From Limonium bicolor (taxonomy: Eukaryota; Streptophyta; Magnoliopsida; Caryophyllales; Plumbaginaceae): a stretch of DNA of 64,000 bases. Every line of letters starts with the position of its first letter. The stretch's first letter is position 1. Positions 1 to 10,622 of the stretch are shown piece by piece. Location: NCBI GenBank assembly GCA_023374045.1, contig CM041778.1, positions 369,804,831 to 369,868,830 of the forward strand, written 5' to 3'. Both the position numbers and the translations under genes were made by a program. The notes under the pieces are model-generated. The model saw nothing but the letters and a program-made list of their open reading frames with translations. It had not been told where the DNA came from and ran no database searches.

Positions 1-484
1 NNNNNNNNNNNNNNNNNNNNNNNNNNNNNNNNNNNNNNNNNNNNNNNNNNNNNNNNNNNNNNNNNNNNNNNNNNNNNNNNNNNNNNNNNNNNNNNNNNNN
101 NNNNNNNNNNNNNNNNNNNNNNNNNNNNNNNNNNNNNNNNNNNNNNNNNNNNNNNNNNNNNNNNNNNNNNNNNNNNNNNNNNNNNNNNNNNNNNNNNNNN
201 NNNNNNNNNNNNNNNNNNNNNNNNNNNNNNNNNNNNNNNNNNNNNNNNNNNNNNNNNNNNNNNNNNNNNNNNNNNNNNNNNNNNNNNNNNNNNNNNNNNN
301 NNNNNNNNNNNNNNNNNNNNNNNNNNNNNNNNNNNNNNNNNNNNNNNNNNNNNNNNNNNNNNNNNNNNNNNNNNNNNNNNNNNNNNNNNNNNNNNNNNNN
401 NNNNNNNNNNNNNNNNNNNNNNNNNNNNNNNNNNNNNNNNNNNNNNNNNNNNNNNNNNNNNNNNNNNNNNNNNNNNNNNNNNNN
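1..484. other. Assembly gap (N run)
   Basis: Only N characters are present. The tRNA-Ile repeat array begins right at the gap edge, so the gap probably hides more copies of that repeat, which is a common cause of assembly breaks. Confidence 0.99.
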
Positions 485-593
485 GAAAATATTAATGCAA
501 TAAATATTTTAAGATCATATATGTTAGGAAAACATCACACTATTGCAAGGAAACATACAAACCCTTAAAAATTGAAAAATTAAATTATATTAT

Positions 594-667
594 TGGCCCA
601 TGCAGGTCTCAAACCTGCAACCTTCGCGTTATTAGCACGACGCTCTAACCAACTGAGCTAATAGGCC
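594..667 (-). tRNA. tRNA-Ile(AAU), probably weakened copy
   Basis: The 74-nt cloverleaf has an intact acceptor stem (one U-G pair), D arm, anticodon stem, AAT anticodon and five-pair T stem. The T loop reads TTTGAGA rather than TTCGAGA: C56, which pairs with G19 and is part of the internal B box, is changed to T. A short T run follows about 20 nt downstream. Folding looks possible, but transcription and tertiary folding are probably weakened, so it may be a pseudogene. Confidence 0.6.
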
Positions 668-1244
668 TTCATGTTTGGAAATCAAAGTGTCGCATATTTA
701 AACCATAGTTATTGAGCCACACATAAAAAAGATGTTTTACACACCCTCCATCGATAACAGTGGAAATATTACAAGAGAATCTTTAGTTAGATACGAATAT
801 TACTATTGCAACATAACATTAAAAAATAAAAAAAATTGGAAAAAAAACTTGACTTTGTGGAAGTCATTCAGCATTGCTTGCACACACACTGATAGAATCC
901 AGGAATATAAAATGCTGGAAACACCAAAATTTTAATGTCCACATCATACACTCTCAACCCCAACAAATGCATTGGGATGTTGCTTCAAGATTCATAAAAA
1001 AGATCTTTTAGATACCCTTCACAAACAACATAAAAATTCTACAACGAATCATCAACAAAATAATCAAGGCTATACATCTTTCATAAAACAAATATTGCAA
1101 GGAAACGTACAAAATCTTAAAAATTGATAAATAAAATAATATATCAATGATATCAAGTATTTTAAGATCATATATTTTAGGAAAAACATCAAGAAACATA
1201 CAACCCTTAAAAATTGAAAAAGAAAAAAAAATATTAAATTATGT

Positions 1245-1316
1245 TGGCCCATGCAGGTCTCGAACCTGCGACCTTCGTTATTAGCACGACGCTCTAACCA
1301 ACTGAGCTAATAGGCC
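1245..1316 (-). pseudogene. tRNA-Ile(AAU) pseudogene, 2-nt deletion
   Basis: It resembles the intact copies, with a canonical TTCGAGA T loop, but the 3' side of the anticodon stem has lost two bases (CGCGA became CGA). This breaks at least two stem pairs and leaves 72 nt instead of 74. A functional tRNA is unlikely. Confidence 0.8.
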
Positions 1317-1808
1317 TTCATGTTGGAAGTCAAAGTGTCACATATTTAAACCATATTTATTGAGCAACACATAAAAAGGATGTTTTAAGCACCCTTCGTC
1401 GATAACAGATGAAATATTACAAGAGAATATTCAGTTAAATACGAATATTACTATTACAACATAACATTAAAAAATCTAAAAATTTGGAAAAAAAACTTGA
1501 CTTTGTCAAAGTCATTCAACGTTGCTTGCATACACACAGATAAAATCCAAGAATATAAAATACCGGCAACACCAAAATTTTAATGTCCACATACACTCAC
1601 AACCCCAACAAATACATTGGGATGTTGCTTCGAGATTCATAAAGAAAGATCTTTTAGATATCCTTTACAAACAACATAAAAAGACTACAAAGGAATTTTC
1701 AACAAAATATTCAAGACTAAACGTCTTTCATACAAAAATCTATTGCAAGGAAACATACAAAATCTTGCAAGCTGAAAAAATAAAAAAAAATAATATTAAA
1801 TTATATTG

Positions 1809-1882
1809 AGGCCCATGTAAGTCTCAAACCTGAGAACTTTGCGTTATTAGCGCGACGCTCTAACCAACTGAGCTAATAGGTC
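1809..1882 (-). pseudogene. tRNA-Ile(AAU) pseudogene
   Basis: Full-length copy with the AAT anticodon. It has an acceptor mismatch at position 2, several T-stem mismatches, TTTGAGA in the T loop and a changed discriminator base. Confidence 0.8.
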
Positions 1883-2463
1883 TTCATGTTGGAAATCAAA
1901 GTGTCTCATATTTAAACCATAATCATTGAGTCACACATAAAAAAGATGTTTTACGCACCCTCCATTTATGATAGAGGAAATATTACTAGATAATCTTCAG
2001 TTAGATACGGATATTACTATTGCAACATAACATAAAAAAACCTAGAAAATTAAAGAAATAAAACTTGACTTCAACATTGTTTGCACACACACTAACAAAT
2101 CCAAGAATATAAAACACTGGCAACACCAAAATATCAATGTCCACATAATATACTCACAACCCCAACAAATGCATTGAGATGTTATTTCGAGATTCACAAG
2201 AAAGAACTTTTTTATACCCTTCACAAACAACATAAAAAGACTACAATGGAATCTTCAACAAATGTCTAAGGCTAAACATCTTTCATAAAAAAGACTATTC
2301 CAAGGAAACATACAAAATCTTGAAAATTGAAAATAAAAAAAATATTATCACCAATATCAAGTATTTTAAGATCATATGTATAAGGAAAAACATCACACTA
2401 TTGCAAGCAAACATACAAAACCTTAAAATTGAAAAAATTAAATAAATTAATATTAAATTATAT

Positions 2464-2520
2464 TGGCCCATGCAAGTCTCAACCCTGCAACCTTCAACGT
2501 TCTAACCAACTAAGCTAATA
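2464..2520 (-). pseudogene. tRNA-Ile pseudogene lacking the anticodon arm
   Basis: The acceptor 3' side, T arm and D arm are recognisable, but about 17 nt including the anticodon arm are deleted, and the 5' GGCC of the acceptor stem is missing. Confidence 0.8.
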
Positions 2521-2986
2521 TCTTCATGTTAAAAGTCAAAGTGCCGCATATTTAAACCATAATAATTGAGCCACACATAAAAAAAACTGTTTTATGCACC
2601 CTTCATCGATAACAAAGAAAATATTACAAGAGAATCTTCAATTAAATACGAATATTACTATTGCAACATAACATTAAAAAATCTAGATAATTGGAAAAAA
2701 AAATTTCACTTTTGTCATTTAGCGTTGTTTGCACTCACACTGATAAATTAATCCAGGAATATAATATGATGACAACACCAAAATATCAATGTCCTAATAC
2801 ATTCACTACCCCAACAAATGCAATGGGATGTTGCTTTGAGATTCATAAAGAAAGATCTTTTAGATACCTTCCACAAACAACACATAAAAGACTACAAAAG
2901 AATATTCGACAAAATATTCAAGGGTAAACGTCTTTCAAAACATACAAAATGAAAATTGAAAAAAATAAAATAATATTAAATTATAT

Positions 2987-3060
2987 TAGCCCATGCAGGT
3001 CTTACACATGCGGCCTTTGTGTTATTAGCACAACGCTCTAACTAATTGAGCTAATAGGCC
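2987..3060 (-). pseudogene. tRNA-Ile(AAU) pseudogene
   Basis: This 74-nt copy keeps the anticodon, but the T arm is scrambled (GCATGTGTAAGACC in place of GCAGGTTCGAGACC), position 72 of the acceptor is changed, and the A-box GG is altered to AG. The B box is lost, so Pol III expression is unlikely. Confidence 0.8.
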
Positions 3061-3493
3061 TTCATGTTGAAAGTCAAAGTGTCGCATATTTAAACCATAA
3101 TCATTGAGCCACACATAAAAAAGATGTTTTACACACCCTCCATCAATAACAAAGAAAATATTACAAGAGAATCTTTAGTTAGATACGAATATTACTATTG
3201 CAATATACATACAAAAATTCTAGAAAACTGAAAAAATAAAACTTGACTTTGTGAAAGTCATTTAGCATTGTTTGCACACACACCGATAAATCCAGGAATA
3301 TAAAATGCTGTCAACACCAAAATATCAGTGTCCACGTAATACACTCACAACCCCAACAAATGCAAAGGGATGTTACATTGAGATTCATAAAGAAAGATCT
3401 TTTAGATACCTTCCACAAATACATCATAAAAGACTACAAAGGAAACTTAACAAAATATTAAAGGGTAAATGTCTTTCATAAAGTTATAATTTT

Positions 3494-3557
3494 AGGTCTC
3501 AAACTTACAACCTTTGTGTTATTAGCATGACGCTCTAACCATTTAAGCTAATAGACC
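3494..3557 (-). pseudogene. tRNA-Ile relic lacking the acceptor 3' side
   Basis: The match covers the D, anticodon and T arms with many substitutions. The 3' acceptor strand (GGGCC) is gone. It is the twin of the relic at 4126-4189. Confidence 0.75.
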
Positions 3558-3931
3558 TTCATATTAGATGTTAAAGTGTAGCATATTTAAACCATAATCA
3601 TTGAGCCTTACATAAAAAGATATTTTATGCACCTTCCATCGATAAGAGAGGAAAAATTACAAGAGAATCTTCAATCATATACGAATATTACTATTGCAAC
3701 AAAACATAAACAATCTAGAAAAAGACTTGACCTTTTGAGAGTTGTTCACCTTTTGAAAGTTGTTCAGCATTGTTTGCACTCACACTAATAAAATCCAGAA
3801 ATATTAAATGTTGGCAATAAATGAATATCAATTCCCTCATAATCCACTCACTATCCCAACAATTACATTGTGATGTTGCTACCCTCCACAAATGATATAA
3901 AAAAGAAGACTACAACCTACTCTAGAAAAAA

Positions 3932-4005
3932 TGGCCCATACAGGTCTCGAACCTGTGACCTTCGCGTTATTAGCACGACGCTCTAACCAACTGAGCTAAT
4001 AGGCC
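3932..4005 (-). tRNA. tRNA-Ile(AAU)
   Basis: All four stems of the 74-nt cloverleaf pair: acceptor GGCCTAT/ATGGGCC with one U-G, D stem GCTC/GAGC, anticodon stem TCGTG/CGCGA with loop CTAATAA, T stem ACAGG/CCTGT. The anticodon is AAT, read as inosine-AU after modification. A box (TAGCTCAGTTGG) and B box (GGTTCGAGACC) are canonical. A six-T Pol III terminator follows immediately (A run at 3926-3931 on the plus strand). One of two intact members of the array. Confidence 0.94.
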
Positions 4006-4125
4006 TCTATATTAGATTCATAAAGAAAAATTTTTAGATACCTTCCACAAATAACACATAAAAGACTACAAAGGAAACTTAACAAAATATTCAAGGGTAA
4101 ATGTCTTTCATAAAGTTATGATTTT

Positions 4126-4189
4126 ACATCTCAAACTTACAACCTTTGTGTTATTAGCATGCCGCTCTAACCATTTAAGCTAATAAACC
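4126..4189 (-). pseudogene. tRNA-Ile relic
   Basis: Decayed copy nearly identical to 3494-3557, with surrounding sequence also shared (about 3383-3650 versus 4016-4290). It therefore arose by a local segmental duplication after the relic had already degraded. Confidence 0.75.
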
Positions 4190-4319
4190 TTCATATTAGA
4201 TGTTAAACTGTAGCATATTTAAACCATAATCATTAAGTCTTACATAAAAAAGATATTTTATGCACCTTCCATCGATAAAAGAGGAAAAATTAAAAAGAAG
4301 ACTACACCTACTAAAAAAA

Positions 4320-4393
4320 TGGCCCATACAGGTCTCGAACCTGTGACCTTCGCGTTATTAGCACGACGCTCTAACCAGCTGAGCTAATAGGCC
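4320..4393 (-). tRNA. tRNA-Ile(AAU)
   Basis: Complete cloverleaf differing from the 3932 copy at one D-loop base (AGCTGG instead of AGTTGG, still a canonical A box). The T loop is TTCGAGA and a seven-T terminator follows directly (A run 4313-4319). The upstream side carries TATATAAG and CAAT-like motifs instead of the array's usual TTTAAATA block, so its promoter context differs from the older units. Confidence 0.94.
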
Positions 4394-4548
4394 TTTATAT
4401 TATAAGTTTAAGAATCACTTATATAAGCCACAATTATTGGACCATCCATATGTTCGAAAAGAAATATCTGCACTTTGCACATAAAAGCACAGAGAAGAGG
4501 AAGAGAGAAAGTAGAGGGGACGAAATTTGTCGACGACAGGTAAAGAAG

Positions 4549-5039
4549 ATGGAGAACATTACAGCAAGCGAGGTGGCGGGGTTTGGAGTAGGAACATTGC
4601 TCTTGTGTGCCACCATCGCCGCACCTAAAATCGACTCCTTCATTTCGGGTTCGCAGAGAAGGTTTTTCGCTCTTTTACATTTTTTATTCACCGGACAAAT
4701 GGTTTTTTTCGCCGCTTTAACTAGCAGATAAAATTATTAAGTGAAATCTCGAATGAAATTAACAGCTCTCTGGGAATGTGCAAGCGATGCGGGGATGTAA
4801 AGCTGATAGCTTGCCGGGACTGCAGAGGAGTCGGGTCAACCCGGCCCGGTGAAGTGTTCGGATTCGATGTTATGGGTGATTTGCTAGATGGAATGAGTGC
4901 TAAATCGAGCTCCAGCAAGAACAAAAACTCCATCAATCGTATCCCATGCTCCAAGTGCCAATCCAGAGGCCATTTCAAATGTTCAGATTGCTCTAGTGCG
5001 CCACCGTCGTCTTCAGCCTCCGAATCATCGTCAGTTTAG
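4549..5039 (+). CDS. Small DnaJ-type cysteine-rich zinc-finger protein (two exons)
   Basis: Exon 1 is 4549-4661 and exon 2 is 4766-5039, with a 104-bp intron (GT at 4662, AG ending at 4765). Joining them gives an in-frame 128-aa protein starting MENITASEV. Residues about 9-30 form a hydrophobic stretch. Four Cys-X2-Cys units follow: CKRC-G, CRDC-RGVG, CSKC-QSRG and CSDC. This is the paired zinc-binding layout of the DnaJ cysteine-rich domain, without a J domain. A Ser-rich tail ends the protein. Small plant proteins of this type are usually plastid-associated assembly or redox factors; that role is inferred from the family. An upstream in-frame ATG at 4450 would add 33 basic residues but lies in likely 5' leader; the later start is preferred because it leads straight into the hydrophobic segment. 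Confidence 0.78.
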
Positions 5040-5500
5040 TTGTACTTTTAGAATTTTTTCACTACTCTTGCAACATCTGCTGCAATATTGGTTAATAGGA
5101 TAAATCTCTCATTGCTGCGGCTGAACTTTGATTTGCAAATTATACTGATTTTCACTTACATTAGCAAAAATTCGTTGCTGTGCCTGTACTAGAATAGATG
5201 CATTTGATGGTAGCAGAAATGTTATATGTGCAATCATGAATCCACTGGTGACGTCTGTGCCTCAAGGTATGATATGATACTTGTAGTTTGGTTATGTTAT
5301 TCAAGTGGAATGGTATGATGGGATCTGCTGAATAATTGGTGTTTGGTGTTGAAGCGGGTTAACCTTATCTCTTACCGTTCCGTTCCCGACACTGGAAATA
5401 TGCATATCGATTCTTTTATCAGTGGCCCATTGGATGAAGCGCTACAGTTTTATAGACTCTTTTGTTTGTAGCCCATTTAGTAGTTGTAGTCAAATTCAAA
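5040..5500. other. 3' flank of the DnaJ-like gene and intergenic DNA
   Basis: Probable 3' untranslated region of the preceding gene followed by unique-looking AT-rich DNA. No RNA gene or convincing coding region was seen. Confidence 0.5.
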
Positions 5501-5995
5501 AGCTCGTCTCGGTTCTGATTCCGGCCCGACGGTTCTGGAACATGTGTTTGGATTCGGAATTGGTCAGTGGCGGTTCCGGTTTCAAAGGATGTATTCTCTT
5601 TGGACTCGTTTAAAAAACCTATTTCGGTCGGTTCTAGTTCGGTTCCAAATTTAAATTTTTTTGAAACTCTTTGATTTTTTTTAAAAATATTATAAGGGGA
5701 AATGAGAATTAACGGTTATTTTGACCGATTCTAGGACGGTTTTATCAGTTTCGGTTTTTCGTATTCATCCTTACACCAAATGTACCGGTTTTGGTTCCAG
5801 TTCCAACTGATTCCAAGGCGATTCCGGGCCCGGTTTGATCCCAAATCTCCAAAGATATATTCGGATTCGCTTAACTTGTGTACGATTCTGATTCCGAACC
5901 GATACCGGACTGGTTTCAACCGATTCTGGGTCCAACTAGTTTCGGTTCAGTCCCACAGTACCGGTTCTATTCGATCACGTGGGCCATCTTACTAG
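5501..5995. repeat. GGTTC/CCGGTTC-rich degenerate repeat, possible hAT-type MITE
   Basis: Dense imperfect iteration of GGTTC, CGGTTC and GATTCC motifs on one strand. This composition is common in non-autonomous hAT elements of plants. Clean terminal inverted repeats and an 8-bp target duplication were not identified, so class and ends are uncertain. Short open frames here (Arg/Phe/Pro-rich) come from the repeat. Confidence 0.4.
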
Positions 5996-6392
5996 TTTTG
6001 TTGGCTTGCTTGTCAGCTATGTTGGATATCCTATCAGTTTATAAGAATTCTCATCGTTCTCGTTTTTTATGTTGGTTTCACTTCATTTAGGATATTTTTG
6101 GTTGTGATGAATGAGAATGCGTCAATGAAAATAAAAAATAAATTTATTTATTTATTATACTCAATGGGGGTAAAAATTGGGAATGAGAAATAAATTCAAT
6201 CTATTTTTATAGATTGATTCTAGGGATCATTCATTTCTACACTCATTCTATTTTAAATTGAGTAACTTTTCAGAATAATTTTTGTTAGAATGAAATATTT
6301 TATGAGATATCAAAGTTTGTTAATTCATAAATTATCATAGTTTTTAGAAAAGTTTTTTTTATTGTAAAAAAACTTGTTACGTCAGATGCCAA
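5996..6392. other. AT-rich intergenic DNA before the copia element
   Basis: No gene was seen. Several GGAATGAGAA/CATTC motifs hint at an old MITE, but no boundaries could be defined. Confidence 0.4.
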
Positions 6393-6520
6393 GTTGCTAG
6401 TATGTTACAAGTTAATAGGCATAATTCTCTTATATAGAAGAAGAAAAGATAACTGTCTATGTCTAGCTGTATACTAGACAAAACAAACTTATAACAAAAA
6501 CATATTTCAGTATTACAACA
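6393..6520 (-). repeat. Copia 3' LTR, truncated
   Basis: About 128 bp align with the 216-bp LTR at 50920-51135, sharing CTTATATAG, AGACAAAACAAACT and TATTACAACA. The TATATAG stretch is a probable TATA box in both copies. The inner end TTACAACA abuts the polypurine tract; the outer 85-90 bp are missing. Confidence 0.85.
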
Positions 6521-6720
6521 CTCCCTCTCAATCTAATAGGTGACTAGAAGAGATAAACCTGTTAGATTGTCTTCACTGTTTCTGTTTTTAACAAACTGAA
6601 ACTCGGCTACAAAGTCTTGTAGTGGTGACCTGGTAAAATATTGGTCATGGGATCTGCCAGCTGCTTCTTAGAAGGAACATGATGAACTGTTATCAATCCT
6701 TGCTTGAGCTTCTCTCTAAC

Positions 6721-9436
6721 CTAGTGACAATCCAATTCAACATGTTTTGTTCTTTCATGGAAAACAGGATTTTTTACAATATGTATAGCTGGTTTGCTAT
6801 CACACTGAACAGGGACAGGTTCCAATTCTTCAAGCCGTAGTTCATTCAATAACCTGGTCATCCAAGCTATTTCTGTTGTCAATCTCCTCAAAGACCTGTA
6901 CTTGACCTTGGTAGAGGGCAAACTAACGGTATGATGCTTCTTTGACTTCCAGGACAGTGGACTTCCTCCAAAGGTAATAAAGGATGCACTTACAGAGCAC
7001 CTAGTCAATGGACAAGATGCCCAGTCTGCATCTGAATAACCAATCAAATCCTAGAGATTGGAATTGTTTAACAAAATCCTAAAATTTTATGTTCCTTTAA
7101 CATACCTTAAGGTGTGATGTGCTGACTTTAGATGTTCTTCTGTGGGTTTTGTCATAAATTGACTCAAGAACTACACCGCATAGCACAAAGCAGGTCGGGT
7201 ATTAGTCATATAATCCAGCTTACCCACAATCTGACGATAAGCAATAGGATCTTGTAAAAGAACTCCCTGATCTGGAGTTAGTTTCACGTTATATTCCAGA
7301 GGTGCAACAACTTCTTTACAATCATCATGGCAAAACTCATTCAGAGTTTCATTCATAGATTTGCGCTGAGTGATAATCATCGCCTCATCAACCTTAAGAA
7401 ACTCCATGCCAAGAAAATAATTGATATGCCCAAGATCCTTGATTTTGAATTTTTAGTCAATTCCTGCTTAGCATGTTGTATCTCTTGAGCATTTTGACGA
7501 GTAACCAAGATATCGTCAACATATACAATTAGATATGTTGATGTTCCACATTTTTCTTTGACGAACAATGAATAATCATTGAAAGACTAAGAATACCCTA
7601 AAAACAGAAGGAATTCTAATAATTTTGAATACCATTGTCAACTTGCCTGTTTCAGGCCGTACAAACTTTTCTTCAACCGATAAATTCTTTGATCACCATC
7701 CTGCAGATAACCCTTTGGTGGTCTCATGTACACTTCCTCATCCAAAGATCCATGTAAGAAAGGGTTGTTGATATCAAACTGATGGACAGTCCACCCCCTC
7801 TTGATAGCAACAATGAGAAATGCTCTAACGGTTGCCATTTTGACAACAAGGGAAAAAGTCTCCTGATAATCAAAACTAGAGCAATAGAGGGTGTAATATC
7901 AGTCAAAGTTTAAAGAAACACAGCAGGATATATCGCATTAGATGATAATCCTGTAAATAATGTGGTAAATTGCGAGATCTGGTTGATCTACGAACAATAG
8001 TGTCCCCATCATCAGTAGAAGATAGAGGAGTAAAAGGACTATCGGGAGCAACAATAGGTTCTGGTAAAACATCTTGTGGAGGAGCAGTTGGAACAAATGG
8101 ACTGTTTGGAGTTGAGAGCTCAACATTCATATCTATAACAGGAGTCTGCTCAACAGATTCATCCTCATTAGTAAACACATAATGCGGTGTTATAGAAGGA
8201 ATATCAGCATGGGGAGACATAAGATGCTACAGGTTAGGAGCTAGATCCGAAGGTAACTTCCTGTAAGGAAGAATTCCAGGATAAAATTTATCATCTCTCG
8301 AGATGATAATTTTGTTATCAAGTATTATGAGAACTTTATGACCCTTCTGATATGGAACAACCGCTAAATATACACACACAGCAAACCTGGGTGCAAACTT
8401 GTGAGTAATCTTCCCCACTGTTGTTGCATAGCACAAACAACCAAATGGTTTTAAGGAAAGATAATTGGGTTTGTTGTCATAGATCAGCTCAAAAGGAGAT
8501 TCCATCTTGATAGCTCGGGATGGCATCCAATTAATCAGATATACAACATGTATAACACACTCTCCCCAGTAGCATAAAGGAACATTACTCTTAAAATAAA
8601 GGGCCCGAGCAATTTCTAGAATGAATCTGTGTTTTCGTTCCACAGTACCATTCTGCTATGGGGTATATGAAGATGTTGTCTGATGAGTAATGCCTTTCTC
8701 CAAGTAAAAGGACTTTCCTTCATGACTTAATCCCAAGCAATAGCAGCATGAGATTCTACCCAAGCAACGAAATGCTTTGTAGCAAAGAATGTTATCAGAA
8801 CACACTGTTTTAACAGAAACCTTAAATTGATTTCTACCCAAGCAACGAAATGCTTTGTAGCAAAGAATGCATCCCATTTCTGTTTCAAGAGTTGTACGTA
8901 ACACCCCTGCTGTAATCATCAACAATTGTAACAAAGAAATGAAAACCATCGTGTGTAGTCTCATGAAATGGGCCCCATGTGTCCACATGTATCATTCAAA
9001 GTTACAAGACTTTTTATTACACTTGATGAAAAAGGAAATCTGTGAGCCTTGGCTCTGTTACAAGCATCACAAATGAATTCTGAAGTAAACTATTCAGGAG
9101 TAAAACATCCTAACTCTTTCATCATTTGGACAGCATATGCCTCAAACTATGATGCCAAGTTTCTAAAGAAGAAACAAAAGCAGAAGCAACTTTATTATTA
9201 TCTATTGCAGAGAAAGTTGGCAACTGAACTAATCTTCCCGAGTTTAACTGAGATTTTTCAACACCATTAAGACCAGCAGCATCATCAAGAATATAAAGTC
9301 CTTGTAATCTGCCAAGCACCTCTAGTTTATTCTGAGAATGGTCCTGTAAGAAACATGCATCCTTACTGAAACTTATCAGTCTGGATAATTGTTTAAACAA
9401 TCGATTAACAGATATAAGGTTGAATTAAAAACCCAA
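6721..9436 (-). pseudogene. Copia pol remnant (integrase, reverse transcriptase, RNase H)
   Basis: Frame pieces in copia order: gag-pre-integrase with His-His (WHHSLRHMLSK, about 9125-9160), zinc Cys pair (CDAC, about 9060), integrase C-terminal half (8227-8643, LINWMPSRAIKMESPFEL), RT start (7638-7838, [17 protein letters not shown]), RT active site YVDD (about 7515), and RNase H (6721-7047, YSDADWA). Many stops and frame changes separate them, so no polyprotein can be made. In RNase H the usual AEAEY catalytic glutamate region reads STKVKY, so the acidic residue is lost. A 38-bp segment is directly repeated at 8754-8791 and 8832-8869 inside the integrase. This is a dead copy. Confidence 0.88.
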
Positions 9437-9466
9437 AACAAACAGAACCATATCAATCAAACACTC

Positions 9467-9661
9467 TGTAACACCCCATATGGGCAACTGTCCAACAACC
9501 TAGTTTCCAAGGCATTCAGGCTTGAAAACTAGCCACCTTAAGCCTTTTATCCTCACTTAGGCTTAAAAGTGGAAGGCCTTGTTGTTATAGTCTACCCATG
9601 TGTATCCTCATAAATCACTCATATTACTACTCATATCCCTATGTGGGATGGGGATATTACA
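9467..9661 (-). repeat. TRIM-like LTR
   Basis: On the minus strand it begins TGTAATATCCCC and ends GGGGTGTTACA, bounded by TG..CA, about 195 bp. It is followed on the plus strand by a C-rich polypurine-tract complement and then, about 105 bp on, a tRNA-Met primer-site complement. A diverged second copy starts at 9782. This short LTR / tiny interior layout is that of TRIM elements. Confidence 0.65.
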
Positions 9662-9781
9662 TATTCCCCCCAAAGAAAGCGACGTCCTCGTCACAAGTCT
9701 AACATCCATGTCCCATGGACCTCCTCGGTAGGTATCGGGTATCCCATCTCGACAAGGTCCCGAGTCAGCTTTGATACCATT

Positions 9782-10070
9782 TATAACACCCCATATGGGC
9801 AACTGTCCAACAACCTAGCTTCTAAGTCATTCAGGCTTGAAAACTAGCCACCTTAAGCCTTTTATCCTCACTTGGACTTAAAAGTGGAAGGCCTTGTTGT
9901 TGTAGTCAACCCATATGTATCCATATAAACCACTTCTCTTAGTACACATATCTCGATGTGGGATGGGAGTATACGTCTTCGTCGCAAGCCTAACATCCAA
10001 GTCCCATGGACCTCCTAGGTAGGTGTCGGGTAGCTTATCCTGGCACGTTCCCGAGTAAGCTCTGATACCA
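9782..10070 (-). repeat. Second TRIM-like unit (LTR copy plus short interior)
   Basis: It closely matches 9467-9779, including CATATGGGCAACTGTCCAAC and GTCCCATGGACCTCCT, but has lost the C-rich tract. It ends in a consensus primer-site complement GCTCTGATACCA (10059-10070). The expected third LTR does not follow directly. Confidence 0.65.
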
Positions 10071-10287
10071 TTTGTATTAACTGCATAAAATAAATCTTTT
10101 TGTAGTGGTTGTGATTTTTAGCTGTGAGTGACTATTATTTTTGGAATGAATTGTTTGTGGTAATGATTACTGGAACTATTTAAGTGCACGGTTTATTTTA
10201 TGGTGAATAATTGGATATTGTTTTTAGAGGAGAGATTAATGAGAAAATGTTCACTAGTGCAGAAAATGTTCACTAGTGTAGAAAATG

Positions 10288-10622
10288 TTTTTACCACGGT
10301 TATGTGCCTATATACCACGGTTAGAAACCGTGGTATTACGCGCGTTGTATATCGAAAATGACTATAAACCACAGTTTGAAACCGTCATTTAAAAGCGAGA
10401 TTATAAACCACGGTTCTTCTACGACCGTCGTTTAAAGCCCTTTCTGTCGCGCGGTCAGACCGATTTTATACGACGGTTTGGCTTAATAAACGTGGTATAT
10501 AACGATTTTATACGACGGTTGGAAAACCGTGGTATAAATACATTATACGACGGTTTTCTAATAAACCGTGGTTTATAACGTCGTTCCATTGAGTTTTAAA
10601 CCACGGTTTTACAACCGTGGTT
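10288..10622. repeat. CACTA left subterminal repeat region
   Basis: More than ten copies of CCACGGTT, CGACGGTT or their complements AACCGTGG/AACCGTCG in both orientations. In En/Spm such arrays are binding sites for the TNPA protein; here that role is inferred. Confidence 0.85.

Larger units (their letters stand above)
485..4433 (-). repeat. Tandem array of tRNA-Ile(AAU)-containing repeat units
   Basis: About nine tRNA-Ile copies in one orientation (3' bases at 594, 1245, 1809, 2464, 2987, 3494, 3932, 4126, 4320) are embedded in a shared unit of roughly 500-650 bp. Recurrent blocks in the unit include TATTTAAACCAT, TTGAGCCACACATAAAAAAG, CCATCGATAACA, CGAATATTACTATTGCAACA and CCCAACAAATGCATTGGG. 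Spacing shrinks from about 650 to 194 bp toward the right end. Within the unit, a TTTAAATA box lies about 30 bp upstream of each tRNA 5' end and a CAAC motif lies just before it, as in plant tRNA promoters, so the amplified unit carries a whole Pol III gene. The array opens at the assembly gap and may continue to the left. Confidence 0.9.
6393..9466 (-). mobile_element. Ty1/copia element, 3' piece (pol and 3' LTR)
   Basis: This is the downstream half of a minus-strand copia element. From right to left: gag-pre-integrase and integrase, reverse transcriptase, RNase H, a polypurine tract (pyrimidine-rich CTCCCTCTCAATCT at 6521-6534 on the plus strand) and a 3' LTR piece (6393-6520). The LTR matches the 5' LTR at 50920-51135, but only its last part is left, so the far end is truncated and no target duplication of the copia itself can be read. 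The element resumes at 21707 across insertion A. Confidence 0.88.

Noticed and set aside
732..2927. Short frames within the tRNA array
   Set aside because: Copies of the repeat spacer without conservation between units; they overlap tRNA promoter elements.
5731..6090. Several 60-70 codon frames in the GGTTC-rich region
   Set aside because: Composition follows the repeat motif, with no consistent start, domain or splice pattern.
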